This document shows, one piece after another, positions 34,541-41,962 of a stretch of 43,395 nucleotides of DNA. Position 1 is the stretch's first letter. Every line of letters starts with the position of its first letter. Origin of the DNA: an uncultured Oscillospiraceae bacterium (GTDB taxonomy: Bacteria > Bacillota > Clostridia > Oscillospirales > Oscillospiraceae); assembly GCA_947585425.1 (NCBI GenBank), contig CANPWZ010000015.1, forward strand, positions 1 to 43,395, in the 5' to 3' direction. The notes beneath the pieces were generated by a model that was not told where the DNA came from, ran no database searches, and was given only the letters and a program-made list of their open reading frames with translations. The translations under genes and the position numbers were made by a program.

Positions 34541-36370
34541 TTATTCCACTGTCACCGATTTGGCCAGGTTCCGGGGCTTATCCACATCGCAGCCCCGCAT
34601 GAGGGCCACATAGTAGGCGAAGAGCTGCAAAGGCGCCACCCCAAGGGAGGGCAGCAGCAGCTCGTCGGTATCCGGGATGGTGATGATGGCGTTGGCGTTC
34701 TTACCCATGGCCTCCGCCCTGCCCTCGGTGGTGAGGGCCAGCACGTCGGCCCCCCGGCTCCTGACCTCCACCACGTTGCTCATGGCCTTGTCGAACAGCC
34801 GGGCGTAGGTGGCCACCGCCACCACCAGGGTGCCGTCCTCGATGAGGGAGATGGTGCCGTGCTTCAGCTCGCCGGAGGCATAGGCCTCGGAATGGATATA
34901 GGAAATCTCCTTCAGTTTGAGGGAGCCCTCCAGCCCCAGGGCGTAATCCACGTTCCGGCCGATGAAGAAGATAGAGTCGTGGTTGAAGTACTGAGAGGCG
35001 AAATACTGGATGGCCTCCTGCTTCTCCAGCACCCGCTCCAGCTTGGACGGGAGAAGGAGCAGCTCCTCCACCACAGCCTGGCGGCGCTCCTCCGTGATGC
35101 TGCCCCGCTTCCCGGCGAAATACAGCCCCAGCAGGTCCAGCACCACCATCTGGGTGGAGTACGCCTTGGTGGTGGCCACGGCGATCTCCGGCCCCGCCCA
35201 GGTGTATAGCACCACATCGGACTCCCGGGCGATGGAGGAGCCCACCACGTTGACGATGGACAGGATCTTTGCCCCCAGGCTCTTCGCCTCCCGGAGGGCG
35301 GCCATGGTGTCCAGGGTCTCGCCGGACTGGCTGATGACGATGACCAGGGTATGCTCATCCAGGATGGGGTCCATGTAGCGGAACTCGGAGGCCAGCGTCA
35401 CCTCCACAGGGATGCGGAGCAGCTTCTCCAGATTGTACTTGCCCACCATCCCCACATGGTAGGAAGAGCCGCAGGCCACGATGAAGATCTTATGGAGGGC
35501 CCGGATGTACTCGTCGGTCAGGGAGAAGTCCTCAAACACCACCTTCCCGTCCCGGATGCGGGGAAAGATGGCCTTCCGAAGGGCCTCCGGCTGCTCCATG
35601 ATCTCCTTGAGCATGAAATGCTCATAGCCGCCCTTCTCCGCCGCGTCGATCTCCCAGTCCACATGGGACGTCTCCTTGCTCACCGGCTGGAGCAGGTGGT
35701 TGTAGCAGGTGACGCCCTCCCGGGTGAGCTCTGCCAGCTCGCCGTCCTCCATGTAGATGACGTCCCGGGTGTGCTTGATGATGGCGGTCACGTCGGAGGC
35801 CAGGAAGTTGAAGCCCTCCCCCAGCCCCAGGATCAGCGGGCTGTCCTTGCGCACGGCGATGAGCCGATCCGGCTCGTCGCCGCAGATGATACCCAGAGAA
35901 TACGCCCCCTCGATGCGGTGGAGCACCCGCCCCACGGCCTTGAGGATGTCCCCCTCGTAGAAGTATTCGATGAGCTGGGCCACCACCTCGGTATCGGTCT
36001 CGGAGGTGAAGGGGACGCCCTGATCCAGCAAAAAGGCCTTCAGCTCGGCGTAGTTCTCGATGATGCCGTTGTGGACCACCGCGATGCGGCCGCTTCGGCT
36101 CACCTGGGGGTGGGCGTTCACGTCCGACGGGGCGCCGTGGGTGGCCCAGCGGGTGTGTCCCACGCCGATGGTCCCCCGGATGGCCGCGCCGCCCTGGATC
36201 ATATCGGACAGCGCCCGCAGACGGCCCTTGGCCTTGGCCACCCGGAGCGTTTCCCCGTCAAAAACAGCCACGCCGGCGGAGTCATAGCCCCGGTATTCCA
36301 GCCGGGCCAGCCCGTCCAGCAGGATGGGGGCGGCCTCTTCCCCGCCCACATATCCAACGATCCCGCACAT
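34541..36370 (-). CDS. glmS: Glutamine-fructose-6-phosphate aminotransferase (isomerizing)
   Basis: Enzyme of 609 aa that makes glucosamine-6-phosphate for cell wall synthesis. Cys2 (MCGIVGYVGG) is the glutaminase nucleophile; the N-terminal domain has LEYRGYDSAGVAV and GHTRWATHGAPSDVNAHP. Two SIS domains follow (IVACGSSYHVGMVGKY; ISQSGETLDTMAALREAK; FFIGRNVDYALGLEGSLKLKEISYIH, core only), and the C terminus ends in DKPRNLAKSVTVE. GGAGGGATC precedes the ATG. Only 26 bases separate it from hprK, so there is no room for the glmS ribozyme that controls this gene in many Firmicutes. Confidence 0.97.
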   Translation of the reverse strand: MCGIVGYVGGEEAAPILLDGLARLEYRGYDSAGVAVFDGETLRVAKAKGRLRALSDMIQGGAAIRGTIGVGHTRWATHGAPSDVNAHPQVSRSGRIAVVHNGIIENYAELKAFLLDQGVPFTSETDTEVVAQLIEYFYEGDILKAVGRVLHRIEGAYSLGIICGDEPDRLIAVRKDSPLILGLGEGFNFLASDVTAIIKHTRDVIYMEDGELAELTREGVTCYNHLLQPVSKETSHVDWEIDAAEKGGYEHFMLKEIMEQPEALRKAIFPRIRDGKVVFEDFSLTDEYIRALHKIFIVACGSSYHVGMVGKYNLEKLLRIPVEVTLASEFRYMDPILDEHTLVIVISQSGETLDTMAALREAKSLGAKILSIVNVVGSSIARESDVVLYTWAGPEIAVATTKAYSTQMVVLDLLGLYFAGKRGSITEERRQAVVEELLLLPSKLERVLEKQEAIQYFASQYFNHDSIFFIGRNVDYALGLEGSLKLKEISYIHSEAYASGELKHGTISLIEDGTLVVAVATYARLFDKAMSNVVEVRSRGADVLALTTEGRAEAMGKNANAIITIPDTDELLLPSLGVAPLQLFAYYVALMRGCDVDKPRNLAKSVTVE

Positions 36371-36396
36371 AGGCGATCCCTCCGATAAAGTGGAAA

Positions 36397-37377
36397 TTAC
36401 TCTCTGCTGTCGGCCGCCGCGGCGCCGCCCAGCCCGCTCTCGGTGTATCTCCGATAGATGTCGGCGTCCACCCGCTCGGCAAACTCCTTGGCGGCGTTGT
36501 AGCCCATCTTTCGGTTACGGTTGTTCATGGCGGCCACCTCCACGATGGCGGCCAGGTTCCGCCCCGGTTTCACCGGGATGGTGATGGTGCGGAGCTCCAC
36601 CCCCAGCAGGTCGGTAAACAGCTCCTCGGCCCCCAGCCGGTCGTAGACCTTGCCCTCCACCCAGTCCTCCAGGTTGATGAGCATGTCGATGGGGCTGTCG
36701 AATTTGATGGCGGACATGCCGAACAGACGCTCCACGTCCACCACGCCGATGCCCCGCAGCTCCATATAGTGGCGGATGAGCTCCGGCGAGGTGCCGATGA
36801 GCCCGCCGCTGGGGATGCGGCGGATCTCCACCGCGTCGTCGGCGATGAGCCGGTGGCCCCGCTTGATGAGCTCGATGGCGATCTCGCTCTTGCCCACGCC
36901 GGACTCCCCCGCCAGCAGCACGCCCTCGCCGTAGACCTCCACCAGCACCCCCGGCCGGGTGATGGTGGGCGAGAGGGCCATGCGCAGATAGGCGATCATC
37001 ATACTCATGATGTTGGCGGTGGTCTCGCCGGTGCGGAGGATGACCTGGCCGTGCTTATGGGCCATCTCCATGCACTCGGGATAGGGCTCCAGCCCCCTGG
37101 CGAAGATGACCGCCGGCGGGTGGTACCCAAAGAGCATATCGAACCGGCCCTCCCGCTCCTTCTCGGACAGGCCGTTGAGATAGGAGGTCTCCACCAGGCC
37201 GATGAGCTGGATGCGCTCCTTGTCAAAGTAGTCGAAGTAGCCGGTCAGCTGCAGGCCGGGCCGGTCCACATGCTCGATGGTGATCAGCCGGTCCCGGTAA
37301 CCCTCGGGACCGTACAGCACCTCCAGGTGGAACTGGTCGATGATGGTGCCCAGATGGATGCCCTTTCGCTCCGCCAT
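36397..37377 (-). CDS. hprK: HPr kinase/phosphorylase with substituted catalytic His
   Basis: Bifunctional kinase/phosphorylase of 326 aa acting on Ser46 of HPr, for carbon catabolite control. The P-loop is GESGVGKS (157-164), followed by RGHRLIADDAVEI with the catalytic Asp pair, and the family signature VKPGRNLAAIVEVAAMNNR is near 280. In the Lactobacillus casei enzyme His140 lies 15 residues before the P-loop (HGVLVDIYG, from memory). Here that position is Pro142 (RPGVLVEVYG), directly read from the sequence. The remainder is normal, so kinase or phosphorylase activity might be altered. hprK and glmS are separated by 26 bases and are probably cotranscribed. Confidence 0.94.
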   Translation of the reverse strand: MAERKGIHLGTIIDQFHLEVLYGPEGYRDRLITIEHVDRPGLQLTGYFDYFDKERIQLIGLVETSYLNGLSEKEREGRFDMLFGYHPPAVIFARGLEPYPECMEMAHKHGQVILRTGETTANIMSMMIAYLRMALSPTITRPGVLVEVYGEGVLLAGESGVGKSEIAIELIKRGHRLIADDAVEIRRIPSGGLIGTSPELIRHYMELRGIGVVDVERLFGMSAIKFDSPIDMLINLEDWVEGKVYDRLGAEELFTDLLGVELRTITIPVKPGRNLAAIVEVAAMNNRNRKMGYNAAKEFAERVDADIYRRYTESGLGGAAAADSRE

Positions 37378-37414
37378 AGGCTCACGCTCCTCTCAGCAGT
37401 TTACGGGCGGGACC

Positions 37415-37420
37415 ATTATA
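37415..37420 (-). promoter_or_regulatory. -10 box of a predicted hprK promoter
   Basis: A perfect TATAAT on the minus strand, about 40 bases before the hprK ATG; no clear -35 (a T-run) is seen 17 bases upstream. Confidence 0.5.
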
Positions 37421-37466
37421 ACATACTTCCGCTCAGAAAAAAATAGCGGATTCCGCAAATTCGCAC

Positions 37467-37495
37467 TTGATTTTCCGTTTGCTTTCTGCTAAGAT
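37467..37495 (+). promoter_or_regulatory. Predicted sigma-A promoter for rpmB
   Basis: TTGATT (37467-37472) and TAAGAT (37490-37495) with a 17-base spacer; TGC before the -10 makes it extended. Confidence 0.75.
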
Positions 37496-37546
37496 AGCAT
37501 AGTTAGCGCGATCATGCAATTCCAACCAGCGAGGAGGTTTGTCAAT

Positions 37547-37735
37547 ATGGCCAAGTGCGAGTTCTGCGGCAAGGGCGTGAACTTCGGCATCCAGGTGTCC
37601 CACTCTCACCGTCGCTCCAACCGCCCCTGGAAGCCCAACGTCAAGCGCGTCAAGGCTGTGGTGGACGGCGCCCCCAGGCACGTCTACGTGTGCACCCGCT
37701 GCCTCCGTTCCGGCAAGGTCACCCGCGCGGTGTGA
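37547..37735 (+). CDS. rpmB: 50S ribosomal protein L28
   Basis: Ribosomal protein of 62 aa. MAKCEFCGKGVNFGIQVSHS and RRSNRPWKPNVKRVK are diagnostic. CxxC pairs at Cys4/Cys7 and in VCTRCLRSGKV form a zinc ribbon, so this is the zinc-binding form. ATG 37547 has GAGGAGG upstream; the longer reading from 37514 begins inside the leader. It is a single-gene unit with its own promoter and terminator. Confidence 0.96.
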   Translation: MAKCEFCGKGVNFGIQVSHSHRRSNRPWKPNVKRVKAVVDGAPRHVYVCTRCLRSGKVTRAV

Positions 37736-37756
37736 TTTGAGCTCAAGCCAACCAAC

Positions 37757-37791
37757 AAAGCGCCCCGTACCGTTCTGGTGCGGGGCGCTTT
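37757..37791. terminator. Bidirectional terminator between rpmB and gpsA
   Basis: An 11-bp stem AAAGCGCCCCG / CGGGGCGCTTT, whose loop has a further ACC/GGT pairing. It serves the converging rpmB and der-plsY-gpsA transcripts. Confidence 0.88.
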
Positions 37792-37811
37792 TCCGTCTGC
37801 GGCATGCCTTT

Positions 37812-38822
37812 TCAGATCCAGGACTCCTCTTCCTCCAGCTCGCCCCGCTTCTCCCGGCTCATGAGCTGGGTGAGCACCAGCCTGGGATCCTTGCCGTGAT
37901 ACAGGGTCTCGTAGGCCCCGGTGGTGATGGGCATCTCCACCCCGGCCTTTTCGGCCAGCTCTCTGGCGCTGGCGGCGGCGTAGTAGCCCTCCACCACCGC
38001 GCCGCCCATCTCGGCCATGGCCTGCTCGATGCTCTTGCCCTGGCCCAGCAAAATACCCGCCCGACGGTTCCGGGAGTGCATGGAGGTGCAGGTGACGATC
38101 AGGTCCCCCACCCCGGCGAGGCCGGCGAAGGTCTCCTTCCTGGCCCCCATGGCCACGCCCAGCCGGGCGATCTCCGTGAGACCCCGGGTCATGAGCATGG
38201 CCTTGGTGTTGTCACCCAGGCCCATGCCGTCGCAGCAGCCGGCGCACAGGGCGATGACGTTTTTCAGCGCCGCGCCGATCTCCACCCCGATAATGTCCGG
38301 GGAGGTGTAGATGCGGAACCGCCGGTTCATGAACAGGTCCTGGACCAGCTCGGCGGCCTGCCGGCTCTTGGAGGCCACCACCACCGCCGTGGGCACGCCC
38401 CGGCCCACCTCCTCCGCGTGGGAGGGGCCGGACAGCACCACCACCGGGGTATCGGGACCCAGCTCCTGCTCCGCCACCTGGTGGAGCAGCATGGAGGTCC
38501 CCTTCTCGATGCCCTTGGAGACCAGCACCACTGGCACGCCGGGATCGACGACCTCCCGCAGGGCCCGGGCGGTGGAGCGCACCGCGAAGGAGGGCGTTGC
38601 CAGCACCACCAGATCCCGCCCCTTCGCGCAGGCGAGGTCGCAGGTCAGCTCCAGCTCCTCGGGCAGGGGGACGCCGGGGAGCATGGGGTTCTCCCGGTGG
38701 GCGGCGATGGCGCCGCTCTCCTCTTTGGTATAGCTCCAGAGGGCGGCCTCGTGTCCGTTCTCCAGCAGCACCAGCGCCAGGGCGGTGCCCCATGCGCCGC
38801 TCCCAATAACGGCGGCCCTCAT
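37812..38822 (-). CDS. gpsA: Glycerol-3-phosphate dehydrogenase [NAD(P)+]
   Basis: Enzyme of 336 aa that reduces dihydroxyacetone phosphate to sn-glycerol-3-phosphate, the phospholipid backbone. Rossmann motif VIGSGAWGTALALVLLENGH starts the protein; VVLSGPSHAEEVGRG and LKNVIALCAGCCDGMGLGDNTKA (core: NVIALCAGCCDGMG) are typical, with a catalytic Lys in SKGIEKG. The start overlaps the plsY stop in an ATGA junction. It supplies the acyl acceptor that PlsY uses, so the pair is functionally coherent. Confidence 0.96.
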   Translation of the reverse strand: MRAAVIGSGAWGTALALVLLENGHEAALWSYTKEESGAIAAHRENPMLPGVPLPEELELTCDLACAKGRDLVVLATPSFAVRSTARALREVVDPGVPVVLVSKGIEKGTSMLLHQVAEQELGPDTPVVVLSGPSHAEEVGRGVPTAVVVASKSRQAAELVQDLFMNRRFRIYTSPDIIGVEIGAALKNVIALCAGCCDGMGLGDNTKAMLMTRGLTEIARLGVAMGARKETFAGLAGVGDLIVTCTSMHSRNRRAGILLGQGKSIEQAMAEMGGAVVEGYYAAASARELAEKAGVEMPITTGAYETLYHGKDPRLVLTQLMSREKRGELEEEESWI

Positions 38823-39658
38823 TCCCCGTCCTCCTTTTGCTCGCTGGCGGGAGCAGCCTCCGAGGCGGGCTCATCCGTCGGAGTTCCATCAGGGTCCTCG
38901 GAGGAAGCGTCTACCGGGGCGGGCTCCTCCGCCGGGACCTCAGGAGCGGCCTCTGCATCCGTCTCCGGGGACTCGTCCGCCAGGGTTTCGGTGGGCTTCT
39001 TTTTGTGCAGGGTGAACTTGGACTCGGTGCCGTGGACCAGCCGGACGATGTTGGCTCGGTGCTTCCAGATGACCAGCCCTCCCAGGAACAGGGCGAACAG
39101 GGTGATGAGCCCGTCCCGGTAGAGGATGGCGGAGGTCACCGGGAAAGAGGCCGCGGCGGCGATGGAGCCCAGGGACACATAGCGGGTCAGCACGGCCAGC
39201 ACCAGGAACAGGACCCAGGCCGTCAGGCCCACCCGCCAGTCGATCATCCACACGATGGTCCCGCCGGACAGGATGCCCTTGCCCCCCCGGAATTGGAAGG
39301 TGCAGGGGTACATATGCCCCAGCAGGCAGAAGGCGCCCGCCCAGTACTTGGACAGCACCACAAGATCGGGAGACAGCTTCCCGGCGATGAAGGCCCCGAA
39401 CAGCACGGCAAGCACCGCCTTTACCACGTCGGACAGGATGACCGCCAGGGTCAGGGGGCCGCCGAAGGTGCGGTAGAAGTTGGTGAGGCCGGCGTTGCCG
39501 CTGCCGTGGGCGCGGACGTCGTCCCGCAGGATGTATTTGGACACCACCACCGAGCCGTTGAAGCAGCCCAGGATGTAGGCCACCACCGCCACCCCCAGGG
39601 CGGCTGTCGCCAGCCACAGGGGGGGCACGTTGACGTTGTCAAAGACGTGGGTGAACAT
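38819..39658 (-). CDS. plsY: Acyl-phosphate:glycerol-3-phosphate acyltransferase with acidic C-terminal tail
   Basis: Membrane enzyme of 279 aa that transfers an acyl group from acyl-phosphate to glycerol-3-phosphate, the first step of phospholipid synthesis. Catalytic motifs are HGSGNAGLTNFYR (51-63) and FRGGKG (123-128), with about five to seven TM segments up to residue 200. Most PlsY proteins end near 200-215. Here a KKK boundary (about 219-221) is followed by a tail of about 58 residues rich in Glu, Asp, Pro and Ala with one Lys. ATG 39658 follows AAGGAGG, 2 bases after the der stop; longer readings are der in another frame. It lies in the operon der-plsY-gpsA. Confidence 0.94.
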   Translation of the reverse strand: MFTHVFDNVNVPPLWLATAALGVAVVAYILGCFNGSVVVSKYILRDDVRAHGSGNAGLTNFYRTFGGPLTLAVILSDVVKAVLAVLFGAFIAGKLSPDLVVLSKYWAGAFCLLGHMYPCTFQFRGGKGILSGGTIVWMIDWRVGLTAWVLFLVLAVLTRYVSLGSIAAAASFPVTSAILYRDGLITLFALFLGGLVIWKHRANIVRLVHGTESKFTLHKKKPTETLADESPETDAEAAPEVPAEEPAPVDASSEDPDGTPTDEPASEAAPASEQKEDGE

Positions 39659-39660
39659 GG

Positions 39661-40989
39661 TCAGTCCTCCTTGTCGCCCCGCTGCCGGATGGTGATCCGC
39701 ACCGGGGTGCCGGTCAGGTCGAAGGTGTTTCGGATCTGGTTCTCCAGATAGCGCTGATAGGAGAAGTGGAACAGCTTGGCGTCGTTGCAGAAGAACACGA
39801 AGTGGGGCGGCTTGACGCCGATCTGGGTCATATAGTAGATCTTCAGCCGCCGGCCCTTGTCGGTGGGGGGCTGGACCCGGGCCTGGGCGTCGGCCAGCAC
39901 CTGGTTGAGCACCCCGGTGGGCACCCGCAGGGCCGCCTTCTCCGCCACCGCGTCGATATAGTCGAACAGCTTTCCCACCCGCTGGCCGGTGAGGGCGGAG
40001 ATGAACAGGATGGGGGCATAGGCCATATAGGACAGGTCCCGGCGGATGTCCTCCTCCATGCGCCGCATGGTCTTGCCGTCCTTCTCCACCAGGTCCCACT
40101 TGTTCACCACGATGACGCTGGCCTTGCCCGCGTCGTGGGCCATGCCGGCCACCTTGGTATCCTGCTCGGTGACGCCGTCCCGGGCGTCGATCATGATGAC
40201 GCACACGTCGCTGCGCTCGATGGCCATGGCCGCCCGGAGGACGGAGAACTTCTCCACCCGGTCGTCCACCTTGGCCTTTTTCCGCATGCCGGCGGTGTCG
40301 ATGATGAGGTATTTCCCCCGCTCGTTCTCGAAATAGCTGTCCACCGCGTCCCGGGTGGTGCCGGCCATATCGGACACGATGACCCGCTCCTGGCCCAGGA
40401 TCCGATTCACCAGGGAGGACTTGCCCACGTTGGGCTTGCCGATGACGGCCACCTTGGTCACGTCGTCCTCCTCCGGCTCGTCCTCCTCGGGGGGAAAATG
40501 CTCGAAGCAGGCGTCCAGCAGGTCGCCGGTGCCGTGGCCGTGGACGGCGGAGAGGGGGTACGGGTCCCCCAGGCCCAGGTTATAAAACTCGTAGATGTCC
40601 GGGTCGGTGGGGCCGGTGGCGTCCATCTTGTTCACCGCCAGGATGACTGGCTTCCCCGCCCGCTGGAGCATCCCGGCCACCTCCTGGTCTGCGGCGGTCA
40701 TGCCGGTGCGGATGTCGCACACGAAGATGATCACGTCGGCGGACTGGATGGCGATCTCCGCCTGCTCCCGCATGAAGGCCAATATCTGGTCGTCGGTCCC
40801 CGGCTCGATGCCGCCGGTGTCCACGATCTGGAAGGTCCTCCCCCGCCACTCCGCCTCGGCGTACAGCCGGTCCCGGGTGACGCCGGGGGTGTCCTCCACG
40901 ATGGACAGCCGCTTGCCGGTGAGCTTATTGAACAGCATGGATTTCCCCACGTTGGGGCGGCCCACGATGGCCACCAGGGGCTTTGCCAT
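39661..40989 (-). CDS. der: Ribosome biogenesis GTPase Der (EngA)
   Basis: GTPase of 442 aa with two tandem G domains, needed for 50S ribosome assembly. The first P-loop is GRPNVGKSMLFN (10-21) with DTGGIEPG, and the second is GKPNVGKSSLVN near 185 with DTAGMRKKAKVDD; NKWDLVEKD gives base specificity. A KH-like domain is C-terminal. It is followed by plsY and gpsA, an order common in Clostridia. Confidence 0.97.
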   Translation of the reverse strand: MAKPLVAIVGRPNVGKSMLFNKLTGKRLSIVEDTPGVTRDRLYAEAEWRGRTFQIVDTGGIEPGTDDQILAFMREQAEIAIQSADVIIFVCDIRTGMTAADQEVAGMLQRAGKPVILAVNKMDATGPTDPDIYEFYNLGLGDPYPLSAVHGHGTGDLLDACFEHFPPEEDEPEEDDVTKVAVIGKPNVGKSSLVNRILGQERVIVSDMAGTTRDAVDSYFENERGKYLIIDTAGMRKKAKVDDRVEKFSVLRAAMAIERSDVCVIMIDARDGVTEQDTKVAGMAHDAGKASVIVVNKWDLVEKDGKTMRRMEEDIRRDLSYMAYAPILFISALTGQRVGKLFDYIDAVAEKAALRVPTGVLNQVLADAQARVQPPTDKGRRLKIYYMTQIGVKPPHFVFFCNDAKLFHFSYQRYLENQIRNTFDLTGTPVRITIRQRGDKED

Positions 40990-41044
40990 GGATGATCACT
41001 CCTTATATGGGTCCGGGCGGTGCGCCCGCAAAAATCTGCATGGT

Positions 41045-41050
41045 AGTATA
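41045..41050 (-). promoter_or_regulatory. -10 box of a predicted der promoter
   Basis: TATACT on the minus strand, about 56 bases before the der ATG, in the AT-rich gap after the rpmF terminator. The -35 is not convincing. Confidence 0.4.
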
Positions 41051-41098
41051 TCACGAAACACGGGAAAAAGATAGGGGTTTTCTGAAAAAAGGCCAAAG

Positions 41099-41129
41099 AA
41101 AAAGCCGCCGCGGGCAGCGGCAGCTTTTT
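41099..41129 (-). terminator. Terminator after rpmF
   Basis: Stem AAAGCCGCCGC / GCGGCAGCTTT (one G-U type mismatch, loop GGGCA), followed on the minus strand by TTTTTCTTT. It lies just past the rpmF stop. Confidence 0.8.
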
Positions 41130-41135
41130 GAGCGC

Positions 41136-41324
41136 TTACTTCTTGTCGGCGGCGGGCGCCAGCTCGCGGCCATTGTAGGTCATGCAGCTCCTGCAGATGC
41201 GGTGGGGCAGGCACACGGCGCCGCACTTGGGGCAGGTGTTGACAGAGGGAGTCGCCAGCTTCCAGACGGAGCTGCGGCGCTTGTTCCGACGCTGCTTGGA
41301 TACTTTACTCTTAGGGACGGCCAT
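41136..41324 (-). CDS. rpmF: 50S ribosomal protein L32
   Basis: Ribosomal protein of 62 aa. MAVPKSKVSKQRRNKRRS is diagnostic, and the zinc ribbon has CPKCGAVCLPHRICRSC, a zinc-binding L32. ATG 41324 follows AAGGAGGTG; the longer reading from 41354 was rejected. It follows yceD, the usual partner in most bacteria. Confidence 0.96.
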   Translation of the reverse strand: MAVPKSKVSKQRRNKRRSSVWKLATPSVNTCPKCGAVCLPHRICRSCMTYNGRELAPAADKK

Positions 41325-41364
41325 TTTGACACCTCCTTGTCGGTCTATGTCCAAAAGACATACT

Positions 41365-41877
41365 TTATACGTCGTCAGGTTCCTGTTCCAGAAGCTGGAC
41401 CAGCTTGGCCAGCCGGGGATCCACCTCTTTTTTGCAGCGGCACCGCTCCGTGTTCAGATCGGCGCCGCAGCCCGGGCAGATACCCCGGCAGTCCTCGGAA
41501 CAGAGGTTTTTCGTGTCCATCTCCAGCAGGAAGGTCTCCCGCATGAGTTCGTCCAGCTCCAGCGTCCCGTCCTTGTCCAGCAGGACGATGTCGTCGTTCT
41601 CCCCGTTCTCCAGCTCCAGGGCCAGCAGGGTCTCGTACTCCACCGTTTTCTCCCGTTCAAAGGGCTTGGCGCATCGGTCGCAGACCAGCGACAGGACCGT
41701 GTCCAGCCGCGCCTCAAGCACCATGGCCCCGGCCATGTTCCGCACCCTGCCCTCCACAGCGACAGGCTTTGCGATGGGCCGCCTCCCGTTCCACTCCACG
41801 TCGGACAGATCCATGGCGAATGAGAACGGCAGGACCGCCCCGGGCTCGTGGGCGAATTGCTTGAGATCCAGCTTCAT
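41365..41877 (-). CDS. YceD family protein (DUF177)
   Basis: Protein of 170 aa in the YceD/DUF177 family, linked with rpmF and with 23S rRNA accumulation in other bacteria. The metal-binding cysteine pair CDRCAKPF (about 80-87) is followed by a C-terminal four-Cys element (LCSEDCRGICPGCGADLN) typical of the family. ATG 41877 (MKLDLKQFAHEPG) has GAGGTG upstream. It is separated from rpmF by 40 bases on the same strand. Confidence 0.9.
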   Translation of the reverse strand: MKLDLKQFAHEPGAVLPFSFAMDLSDVEWNGRRPIAKPVAVEGRVRNMAGAMVLEARLDTVLSLVCDRCAKPFEREKTVEYETLLALELENGENDDIVLLDKDGTLELDELMRETFLLEMDTKNLCSEDCRGICPGCGADLNTERCRCKKEVDPRLAKLVQLLEQEPDDV

Positions 41878-41906
41878 GACACACCTCGCATAATGGCACG
41901 GATGGT

Positions 41907-41935
41907 ATTGTACCAAATCCACACCGGCTTGTCAA
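41907..41935 (-). promoter_or_regulatory. Predicted sigma-A promoter for yceD-rpmF
   Basis: On the minus strand a perfect TTGACA (41930-41935) and TACAAT (41907-41912) are separated by 17 bases, about 30 bases before the yceD ATG. Confidence 0.8.
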
Positions 41936-41962
41936 ATCTTTTCTGCGTTTTTTTCAAAAATT

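Noticed and set aside
36371-36396. glmS ribozyme
   Set aside because: Only 26 bases lie between hprK and glmS, too short for the ribozyme.
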